A DNA stretch of 64,000 nucleotides, taken from the NCBI RefSeq assembly GCF_001649575.2, contig NC_051450.1, forward strand, positions 7,260,663 through 7,324,662. Direction: 5' to 3'. Each line of letters opens with the position of its first letter. The stretch's first letter is position 1. Source of the DNA: Kryptolebias marmoratus. Lineage: Eukaryota > Chordata > Actinopteri > Cyprinodontiformes > Rivulidae. The notes beneath the pieces were generated by a model. It made no database searches and was not told the DNA's origin. It saw only the letters and a program-made list of their open reading frames with translations. Both the position numbers and the translations under genes were made by a program. Below are positions 33,701 through 45,700 of the stretch, one piece after another.

Positions 33701-36700
33701 CAGTTTCCGCAGAAGTATAAAGATTGTATCTTTAATAGTAGATTTTGAGTTTGCTCAACGTGACCAGTGATGATTTCTTTTCACTGTCACATCTCACCAA
33801 TCAGAAAAGACTAGCTTGTTGTTGATGGGGAAACAAACTAGCAGCAGCAGTTATAAAGAGTTTTGCAAAACTGCAAAATCTAAGAAAACAAGGTTTAAAA
33901 ACCACTGACTAGTGGCTAAAATGCTAGGGTAGTTGGCTCAATTGTCTGGTTGGTATTAGTTCTTGAGAAACTCAAGTTTGCAGTCACCTGTGCTGGGGGT
34001 TGGTGTATTTGAGGAGCTCAGCCAGTTGTAACGGATACTTGCAGATCTTCTGAACTGGAGTGAGTAGGAAGCCATCCAGTGAAATGTCGATCATCTTCTG
34101 GAGCAGTCGACAGGCCTCAAAAAAGAACACATACTTGTTGACCTTCATCAGCTTGGAGATCTGGATGCAGGCGTTGGGATGGTTGTTACAGTATTCCGAA
34201 TAGATCTGGAAATCTGTTTGCTGCACGTGGAAGACAAAAAAGGAGGGATTTGTAGTTAGACAGCAGACTGGGCGGACTGACATGGGTACATGATACGTAC
34301 TATGTATGTATCCAGTATGTACTAGGTATGTAATAGGTAAGTGCACAATACGTACCTGGTACATACTAAGGACATAGCCAGGATGTACTAAATTTGTACC
34401 TAGTACAGTAATTATCAGGTAAATACCTGAAATGCACCTGGTAAGTACACAGTACGCAACCTGTAAGTATCAGGTATGACTCCAGTAGGAACCAGCTCTA
34501 TACCAGGTAAGTATCCTGTTAGTATGTAGTACAGACCCAGTACATACATGGTAAGTACATGGTACATATTGAGATGTGTATTGTATTGCTACCCTATTTT
34601 ATGCCATTTTTTTACATTTATTCAAATTCCTGGGACATTCGTATTGTTAAAAAAACAACCTTCCTGTCAGTCTCTAGATTTGAGCTGCTTTCACCCGCTT
34701 TAACGAATAAGCTTACATGTTCAAGGAAACAACAGCCGATCTCGCTGAGGTGTGGCTGCTCCTTGTTGAACTTTTTCTCCAGGCCTTTCAGGAACTTCCT
34801 CTGGAATCGGTAGATCTCTTCAATGTTGCCAAAGATTGTACGGAGCTGCTCCTCAGTGAACATGTCTGTCCTCTTACGGCACTGTTTGATGTAACCCTGA
34901 GCAAAACAAAAAGAGAGTCAGAACGTGCTGGACCTCCACCTATTCATGCTTTTTCTTTACCCACTTATTCTGTTCATGGTCTCCAGCTGTCATTCTGCGA
35001 GAAGCCAAGTACACCCTGAATATACCTGCCAGACCTCATTCTCTTATTTCCTGTACCCCCTTGTCCTATCCAGGGTCATGGGTGGGCTGAGGCATGTCCC
35101 AGCAGTTAGCTAACACAGAAACACACTAGGCCTGGAGTGTCAAACTTTAGGCCTCAAGGCTCCACTGTCCTGGAAGTTTTAGGGTTTTTTGCTCCAACTC
35201 ATCTGATTCAAATGGTTTAATTACCCCCTCATCAAATCAGCAAGTTCTCCAGAAGCATGTCCACAAGTCATCATTTAAACCAGGTGTTTTAAAGCAAGAA
35301 CACATCAAAAAAACATGCAGGAGAGCCTCGAGGAATGGAGTTTGACATGTGTGCACTAGGCAAACAATCGTGCATGCAGTTTCCATGATTGTGTCATGAT
35401 CACAGTCATAACCCAGGCAGGAAACCAGCATGGCCAGTCCTTGCTCAAATTCCTATTCAGGCAGAGTCCCACTGCTTTTTCATACTCACCTGAAGACCTC
35501 ACTAAGACACTGCAATGACTATCCAGTCTGGATAAATCTTTTACACTATAGTGCCGGGATCATCATTAAGTATGAGGAGGGACTAATAGTTAAAACAGTA
35601 CACATGGTTTCCTAAACTGAGAAAATATATTTCCCAAACTTTTGTTGTTTTAGCTGCTAACACAGGCACCTGCTCAATGGAGCAGGTGGAGCACCTGCTC
35701 CCCCATTTTCTAAAGTGAGGATGCAAACTTGTTTTGATTCACCAGTTTTTGACTTAAAATATGTTTTCTATCCCAGTAATTAGACAAAAACATGGCATTT
35801 TTTTACTTGTTCTAATTTTACTTTCTTAGTTACTAAACTAAAACTAAAAAGTCAATATTCAAATAATCACTATAGTCAACCCTCTCCTTCCCCTACTTTA
35901 AGCTGGTTCAGTTCAAATCAGCTACACCGGTAGTCACTAGTTTGCTACTCAGACAGCATGTAGCTGTGGAGATGAGAAGGAGAGGGAAGTCATTTTTCAT
36001 TTAATATTTAAACAAAATATGGTATTTTGGTAAAGTTTGTTTAAAAAAAAAAACAGTTCATCATTCCAGGATTAGACCCTTAGTTACACACATCTCAAAG
36101 AATTGCAATTTCCATTTCACCAGTGGTTCCCAAAGTTGGGGTTGGGTGCCCACTGTGGGATCTTGAGATGATTTCTAGCAATCAAATAAAATTGACAAAA
36201 GATTGCTCTTAGCACATTTTTGCCACAATTGTTATAAAATGTAAAAAACAGCAGTCATAAATTGATATATAAAAAACCCTTTACTGTTTGTTTGTGATGT
36301 GGTTGTAGTTTTGTTTGTTAGACTCATTAGAAGTACTTGTACACTTTATGAAGTGACAGTTGGTGTCACAAAACTCTGCTGCTGTAATGTCATGGGTCAG
36401 AAGCTGAAAGGCTTGGGAAGCACTGCCTTACACCAACCAGTCATACCTTGTCTTTAGGACTTTGTGATGTCTGTGAGGGGGGTTAGATTTTTATAACCCC
36501 TGTTTTGCCTTCACTTTTATCACATATTGGTACCGTTTGGTAAATTATTTAGATCTGAATTGTCCGTTTATTCTCTGAGTTAAATAAACAAAAAAAACAA
36601 CATTCAGGGTACTTGTCTGTTAAACAGTAATTGGGACTTTTGGTTGATATTTTACTTTTCAAAAATTTCCAGAAAACAAGGAAAAAATGACTATCATCTG

Positions 36701-39700
36701 CACTTTGCTAGTTTACTGGTAAAGAGGAAACTTAAGGGCTGGCATCTTAAGGAAAAGTAAATTTCATGGGTAAGGATTGTGTTTAGTTGTACTCAAATAA
36801 AAACATGCCATGAAATAACTTGGTTCGGACCTCACAAATGTCTTTCAGGTGCTTGATGTAATCTCGCTCTGTGCTCATGATCTCATTGATGACGTTGGCT
36901 CTCATCTGTTCCTTGCAGGGTAAACCAGGTCCTAAAATTAAGCCCAGACTCGCTCGTTCTTCATCTCCAGCTTGGGCCTCCTCCAGACTGGCCAGATATT
37001 CCTCCACAGGTTCATCCTGGTTCACACGCAACTGAAGATAATACAGAAAGGAGTATGAAAGCAGAGCATGAACTTGGATTTTCATACTATAAAGATACTC
37101 TCGTGCTTACAGTTTTGCGAGCTATTATAAGAATCAAAAATCTTTATTGTCATTATGTATAGCACAACAAAAACATTTTTGGTACTCTTTTGACTAAGGG
37201 TTCACACATAGAGAATATTAAAGTAACCTAATTTACAACATTTGCTACATTTAATGAGAATAATGACAAAAAAAAAACTAAATCTGGCTGTAGGGGGATT
37301 GATGTTTTCTGTTATAAAACATAAATTGGGTGGCTGTGGCTCAGTGATTAGAGCAGTTGTCCTCCAATGAGAGAGTTGGCAGTTGAGTCCTGGCAGCAGT
37401 CACATGTCCAAGTGTCCATGGGCAAGACACTGAACCCCTCATTGACTCCGATGTGCCCCATTGGTGTATAAATGGAGTATAAAGCACTGATTAGTCTCTA
37501 TAGAATGATTTATTCAGATTTGCTATGTAGAAATTCAGTGCTGTGTGGATGAGGAAATGAGGGCACAGATTGTGTTGTGAAGTGCTTTGAATAGCCTGAT
37601 TGGCTAAAAACGTGCGTCCATTTATAAAATAAGATATAGTAAAAAGGGTGTGGCACCCTTGATTGCAACAATTTTTTTAGTTAGCTTTGGACACATGAGG
37701 CAGTCCACTCTGATGGGAAACAAGTAACAGTAAATCCAGGGTGGCTATTCTTTGATGATATGCTGATTTAGATTCTCAATCATCCAGGACATGGTAAATC
37801 CACAAAGGAGGAGCTTTCTCAAGTCAAAAGTTTTGAACTTTTGAATTGAGAAAGCTACAGTATAGAAGTCCAGTTGTTTCTGTTTTAACCTTTTTCTTTA
37901 ATATTCTTTGATGACTTTACATTACACAGAGAACTGAATATCAGGATTATTTTAACAAATTTACCTTAGTTTCCATCACACTGTCAAAACAATTCTCTTC
38001 AGTTTTTTGTCTGTATTGTAATTCCTATGTAAGAAAACAAAATACTTGCCAGATCTTTAAAAAAAAACATTGCCACAAGATGATCCTCACTTTAAGCCAC
38101 CTTTGATTGTTCACAAATGAACCAATGAAGCATGCAAAGTCCACACATAAAGCCATCATCAAGAAATATAAATTATTATGCATTTAAACCCTTTTTAAAG
38201 CTGTGCTTTTAAAGTGCTTTTATTTTGAAGGCAAGCGGGTGTTTACATCAGCAGCTCACAGCTGAGTCTGTCCACTAGTAAGCAGGTAGTGAGTTAGTTA
38301 CCATCATGTCAGCACACATTAAGACAGATCCAAAAATGTAGATTTTTAATCTAGCTCTGAGCTTCTAAATGTTTATCTGTTGAAGTCAGTAGCAAAGCAG
38401 TGAGCTCAGTTTGTGGAGAACAGACGGCTGTTGTTAGAGATCACAGCTGGAACCGGTCCCATCAGACTCAACACACAGAGAAATGCAGAGCAGGCATGAA
38501 CAAGATTTACAAGATTTACACATCCAGGACTGAAGCAATCAAGACTAGTTTTCACTAAACAAGCAAAATCAGTGAGCTGTTTTCTGATGGGGAGTTTATC
38601 AAAGTGTTTGGAGGACTCTGCTGTGTTATTGTGCACTGAAAAAAAAGATTACAGGAGAGGAGAACTTTCCACATGTGAGAGGGCAGAAAATCAATATACA
38701 GATCCTCTAAATGACAGTCAGGGATGCAGCAATACCAGTACCAGTATTGGGTATCAATCCAATACTTCGTGTACTCGTACTCAATAAAGTGTTCCGATAC
38801 CACAGTACTCAATACCACTTCAGGGGAATATGATGCTCACCTCTTAGTTTAGCAGTCAGGAGGTAAAGGAGGAGCAATGAGGTAGGTTTTTTTATGAGTT
38901 GGCTGTCCTGAGCCACACACCTTACCATTTGGTGGTGCTATTGCACCATACCGTTGTTTGCTGCCCTCCAATAAACACCACCAGAAGAAGAAAAGAAAGC
39001 AGCTGTGTGGAGGTATTTTCAAATGATCAACGGCGACAAAAAGCAAAGCAGGCTGCAAATGATGTTCAGCAAAGTTGTCAAGCAGATGGAGGAAATCTAG
39101 CACTTTCAACACAAGCATTTGGATAAAAACATCCAAAAAAACAACACTACGCCAAGTTCAGAGCGTTTACTAATAGCAGCGGGAAACGGCTACAGTCTGT
39201 CAGTGAGTGGATCTGAGCATGAACATCAGGACAGTCTCACTGCTCACCAATAGGTGCTTTATTTGGAAAAGACTATTGCAGACAATCCCTGGCAAGAGGA
39301 TAAAGGCTGTCATCATCATTACTGAGGAGGACAAGGACATTATTTAAAAGGAGGAATTATCTGGGAAAGCTGAGCAAGTCAGCAAGTCATTAATCTATAC
39401 AACTCTGAGGACAGGATGAACTGGGGAGGGTAGATATCTTCCACACCTTGCCTGGAAAGATGCTTAATGAGTAACAGCTACTGACACAATCTCAGAGAAA
39501 GGTGCTAAGCTAATGCTAGGCTAATGCTTTCAAACAGTGTCTTTTTTGCACTCTCTCCACTTGTGGTACTATGAGCCGGACATCTTTTAAAGAGGTGAGT
39601 GACAGAAAGTTTGTCGCTTCAGTTGTTTCTTACTGTTGTTTATAAATCAGCTTTTAGCAACGTTCTTGAATAGGAATAGTACCTCTGTTGAGCTGAAAAT

Positions 39701-42700
39701 CTATTCTTGGGATGGTTGGTAAATATGATAAGTGGGGTTTTTTTTTAGCGGGAGTGGCGTCAGAACAAATTGTTTACATTTAATTTTTTTAATGGAGAAA
39801 AATAGTTCAAAATCCAAAATTTCAGCATACAAATTACCTGTTGAAATGAATTAAATTTGTAATTAGACGTTTTACTAAATGTAAGAAGTGTAATGGTATT
39901 TCTTAGTACCTGTACTGACACTTGGTATCAGCAAGTACCCAAATGTAAGTACTTGTATTTGGTTTAAAAAAGCGTGATATCAGTGCATCCCTACTGACAA
40001 TCACCTGCAGCTGTCCTTTACTTTTCAGGTATGAAATATGACAGAAGTGGACATGTTCAGGCACAACAAAAATAGATTTCTTTCACTGAAGAAAAAGTAC
40101 CAAAAGAGCCATTTGATGCTATTGTATGAACTACTCACATAAAGTTTAAATTCTTAGTATGACTACTTGAACTTTGTATTGCCCAGTTACAATTTCTACT
40201 CTTAGAAGCTAATGCAAATCAGATTTATAGCAAAATATAACATTTATACTGAGCAGAGTTTGACTCACCCGTACAAAGCTGGCAGGGAACCAGCCCTCAC
40301 TGTCCATAATGCGACCCCACCACCACTCCTTGTTTGTGGCATCTACCACTTCGATGACATCTCCAGCTTTGAAGCCGAGCTCCTGCACGTCCATGGTGAC
40401 ATGGTCCCAGAGGGCTTCGGCGTACACCACACTGCCATCACTGATCAGCTGAAAAGGAAGCACCAAAGGAGGGATACAGGTTTCTGTTACAATTGTTACA
40501 GAGAACTGAGAAACAGCATGTGCAGTAATGCCAGAGTCGTCACAGGGACATAAAACAAATAAAGAGGGTACGTTTCTAGTTGTCGAATCTAGAAACATTA
40601 GGTTGAACCAGGTATTGTTATTGATCAATGCTCCCCTGCAATCTTATACTACATTTGAAAGAAGATTGTCCCAGCATTGGTTTGCAAACTACAAAATTGT
40701 AACAAAGGTCTATGGTTTGAAAAAGATACTGTAAATATACCACATTACAAATCTAGATCTAGATGAAACCTTTTGTCTCCAGGTATAACCAAAATATGTG
40801 GATTTCTCTTTCAGGTGCCTAAAATGTACAACATCTCAGGAGCAGAACCAACTCCTGGCTTTAACAAGGTGAAATGGGGACATGTGTTGAACAGAACTGG
40901 AAGGAGGTGTCAGCTTTGACAGTGAGAATATGTGGGAGGCATTTCAGAGTAACACAAGATACCAAAACAGAGATGTTTTATTTCTAAGATCCCGTCTGAA
41001 TATCTGTATAAAATCAATGTGTTTTATCTCTTCATTTTTGTGTTTGTTAAGGTCAGTTAGCTGTGGCAGCCGTCTTGAAATGGGTTGACTCCAAATTCAG
41101 TGATCAGGGTCAGCGACTTACTTTTTAATATAAATACTTTTTTCAAAGAAAACGTTTTTGCTGTTGTTGTTTTTAACAAAGGGTTAGATTTTTCTTTTAA
41201 TTGTATTTCACTTAGTTGTACAGCTTTTAGAAATGTATTTTTATTGCTTTTATCAATCATATTTCAGCCATCATGTGTTTCTGTGGTCTTCAGAATCATT
41301 AGTCCAGACTTCGGTAGCTAAAAATAAATGACACAAGACCTTACTTTAACCAATAAGTTGTTGAATTGTCAACACTAGGACCATCTAGCACACAGGTGCC
41401 AAACTCCATTCCTCGGGGGCCGCTGTCCTGCACGTTTTAGATGTGTTCTTGCTTTAAAACACCTGGTTTAAATGGATGACTTGTTGCCATGCTCCTGGAG
41501 AACTTGATGATTTGGTGAGGAGGTGATCAAACCATTTCAATCAGGTGTGTTGGAGCAGAAAAACCTAAAACCTCCAGGACAGCGGCCCTCAAGGCCTGGA
41601 GTTTGACACCCCTGATCTGGCAGGACCATGAAGAAGTTTGAATTTTCACGTCCTTTGATTGGATAGATTAACCTCCATGGCAATAAAAAAATAACAGTAT
41701 TTTTTTATATTTATTAGGTTAATGTGTTGAAGCTTCTGTTACAAATGATGCTTGAGGTGCAGCTGTGGGTGAAGTCAAAGGAGATTTAATTGTTGATTAA
41801 ATTGTTTTGAATTCTGTTTGTTGCTTAAGGCTGATAGCTGGACTGAAGCATCAAAAGGCTAATGCTTGCTGTATAAAGTACGTCTGTGACACAACACTCT
41901 GTTATACTGTCATTCTATGTAAATATGACGGTTTCTTTACCTGTGGAATCGTAAATGATGGTATTAAGAGGTGAATTTCTTCAAGAAGGACACAGCTGAA
42001 GGCCTAGCTTTGAAATACATGGTTACCACTGCATTTTGGTAACAGACAGATGTAAACACAGACACACACAGGCAAAACCATTTTTGTCCTTCATTGCCCT
42101 TTGGCAGGGGGCAATTATATTTGCAAAAGTATAGAATGTTTGCAGAATTTCTGAAACTCCTTCAACACAGAGTGATACATATCAAGTTTTTTGTTATCAG
42201 GATGAGTCTAATAAGTGAAGGCTAGAAAAGGGACTAAAAAGCAACTGAAAACAATACATCTTAAAAAAATGAAACCAAAATGGGCAGAAATGGAAGCATT
42301 CCAAGGCAAAAGCTGGAAAATAAGAATTCCACCCATTTGTCTGCATGTTAACAAACATGTTATTAACAGCTAAACAAAGTGAAACAGTGAGAGACGGTCA
42401 CAAACTCTGGATCATTGGATAAAAGTGATACTGTATTAAATGATGAATCATCAATCTGCACTGATCAAGGAGAACATCTGAACCTTCTCATTGTGAGGCA
42501 ACAGCCCTAACCACTGCTCCACCGTGCTGTGCCCTGTTAATTCCATTCAAGGTGGTTACTCATTGACTTTTTTCTTTTCCAGCAGTCTGTATGGCAATAT
42601 TTCTCACACAGACTGCTGCTCAGTCCGAATACTGAATCCGAACCAATCAGCATCTAAGAGAGGTGCAGCGAAAATGAGAAGCGGAAGCGTGAGACACCGA

Positions 42701-45700
42701 TAACCAAACTAAAACAAGGCAAGAAAAGAGAGAGATATAGATACTGCAGTTGTCAAATTTCACACTCTCTCTCCCACATCAACAGTTCGACATCCATATG
42801 CTTTTAGGCCTCCTTCATGCAGTTCCAACAACAACCATGATAAACCTGGGAGCTCTGCAGCCCTCTTCCTCAGACTGTTGTCATCTTCAGGAAAGAAAAA
42901 TTAAACTCTTGCCCTGCCTATAATAAGACACAGGGTAATATTTCTTCACTGTGATCCGTTTTTCAGCTTCAGTGATCTCTTTCGGTGAAGAAAAAAACCC
43001 CAAAACAGACAATGTCACTGTTGCTTAGCAACACAACCACACCATCTTGCCTCTTTAATGGCTCACCTTAAAACATATAATACTTCCACCTAAAGACAGT
43101 ACCACATGACAAACAATGCTTGTGTCTGATTTGATAACACTAAAATACTGCGTAGAGCTTTTAGATAAAAGAGCATCATGTTACAATACACACACACACA
43201 CACACACACACATACATATCTTGCCTACTTATCAGATGTGGATAAAAGTGTAGGGCATAAAGTGGTCTTCTTGTGTAACATATAGGGGTACAAAGAGACA
43301 CTCGTTTCACAAAATGCAATACTTGGTCCACAAGGCCGAGACAAATTTTGGACAATAAGTTTTAAAAAAAAAAAAAATACTTCCACAAACCCAGTCTCCT
43401 GGCCTCTCACCTGTCTGATTTCTCCTGAGTCTCCACAGAACCGTTTAACACAACCTCCTGACCTCTCATTAAAGCTGTGCGACCTTTGAACTCAGGGGGT
43501 TCCAACTCATTTTTCACAAGGAGCCACAATTTAAAACCCTGATTCAGGGCCAACTTCATTTCAATGTTTTCTTATGAAAAAATAAATGCCATGGTTTTTT
43601 TTTGTTTGTTTGTTTGTTGTTTTTTGTAAAAAAAAATTCATACAGAAACAGAACTATATTTTTTCCTAATATATATATTTTTTCACTTATAACAAACAGT
43701 TTCCTGGAAATCTTTGAAATAAAAGCTTTTATTCATTTCATAGGAATCTGCTCCTGAACATGGATAAGAGAAGGGAGATGGTGGTCTACTTGAGCAGAAA
43801 AAAACCCTAAACCAGGACCATCAATAACTTTGGGATGTGGAGGGATACAAATACTTGGGAGTACATCTGAACAACAGGCTGGACTGGAGCACCAACCCTG
43901 ATATGTACAAAAAAGGGGATGAGCAGAGTCTTGTTTCTGCAGAAGATCAGATCCTTCATCATGTGCAGTAAGATGTTGGAGATTTTTTATTACTCTGTGG
44001 TGTCAGGTGCTCTGTGGTCTGCTGGGGGAGCAGCATCAGTACCAGGCATGGCAGTAGGTTTAATAAATCCTTTAAAATGCTGGAAAAAATCATCTGTCAG
44101 AATTTGGTGACATTTTGTCACTGAGCAAACTGCTCTCCATCATGTAAAACCAGTCTCATCCCCTTTATGACACCCTACAAAGGCAGCGAAGCTCCTTTTC
44201 CAAATGACTCACTCAGCTTCACTTCCACATAGAACGCTACAGGAAACCATTTCAGCCATTGCAATTTGACTTTATAAACAGCTCGTCTCTGTCTAACAGA
44301 TGAACACCAGAAGACTTATACCTGCACACAGCTACTGTAAAAATGTTATTATGAACACAATACTTCATCAGCATTTGTCAGACTCAATAAAATCTCTCAA
44401 TCTTCATGCTTAAGGAGACTAAAAATAAAGTTATTTAAGGCAACAGTTAAGAGTGTTCTCCTATATAGGTCATAAACATGGTCGTTTGTTGAAACACAGA
44501 AAAAGAGATTACATGGAAGTTTTACTCGTCTACTCAGACATGCCCTCAGTGTTCGATGGCAGGAAAGAGTGAAGAACAAGAACCTTTACAGAGACCTCCC
44601 ACCAATGAAATGGTAAAAATCCCACAGCAAGACTGTTTTTAACTCGATAACAAATCTTGTGACATTTTGATCTTGTTACACACCTGGTAAAATGTAAATG
44701 AACACATAATACAATGCTTTGCAAATCCAAAATCTGTATTTCATTCACAACATAGTAATTGTGACATAGTAAATATAACAGTTGTTTAAGAACCTATACT
44801 TTTATTTTAGGAAAAAATAAGGTAATTTTGAATTTGTTGGCAGCAACACATCTCTAAATCGTTGTTCCAGGTCCTTGTTTCAGTTAAACCTTCTTAATAC
44901 CATGTTTACCTCTGTGAAGCATCTCCTCGTCTTTTAACATCAATATGCAAACATCCAGGAGCGGCTGGAGGTTTTAGAGGGAATGTTGTCCCATTCTGGT
45001 CTGATGGAAGTTTCTAGCTGTTCGACAGTCCTGGATCTTTTTTGCCAGACTTTTTATTTCATAATGCATCATGGGTTTTTAATTGGTGAGAGGTCTGACC
45101 TGCAGGCAGGTCAGTTCAGCACCTGGACTCTATGAAGGGTTGCTGATGGACCATCCACAGCTCACTTCCGGTCCTTTTACCCCAGGGGAAGCACAGCTCA
45201 GACAATTTATCCTTTAAGGATGACGCTACAAAAGACCTAAAGTTTAACTATTTATTTTAATGAGGCAGAGAATTAATACAAGAACCAGTGCTGGGACTTC
45301 TGCAGACAACATCTTAAGGATGAAGCCCGAAGCAGAAGCCCAGAACAAAGGAGGTGTCAACTTGTATAGATCCTAGGCTCTGCCCATTGCAGAGGGCCTG
45401 AGCACTTCCCTTACGTGATGTCAGTAGTTATCTACGTGTAGCCGGAGATGGCTTTAACTGTTTCAAGCAAGTGTTTTGGTGGGTGTAGTGTAACTTAATT
45501 TGTGAGCGTGCGGCAACAATAAACTATTCACGATATGACAAGGGCTTCATATAGCCGATAAAGGCAGTTGAGCAACTGGTTTTCCTCTATTTCTCTTTAA
45601 TATTTACCTTTAGTTTAAGACATATCTAACAAAAGCCATGCTGTTGTAATGTGTGGTATCTTGGTATCTTGCTGAAATGTGCAAGACCTTTCCTGAAAAA

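Noticed and set aside
37326..37400. tRNA gene
   Set aside because: The A- and B-box-like motifs are present but the cloverleaf is not intact and the sequence continues as a SINE body.
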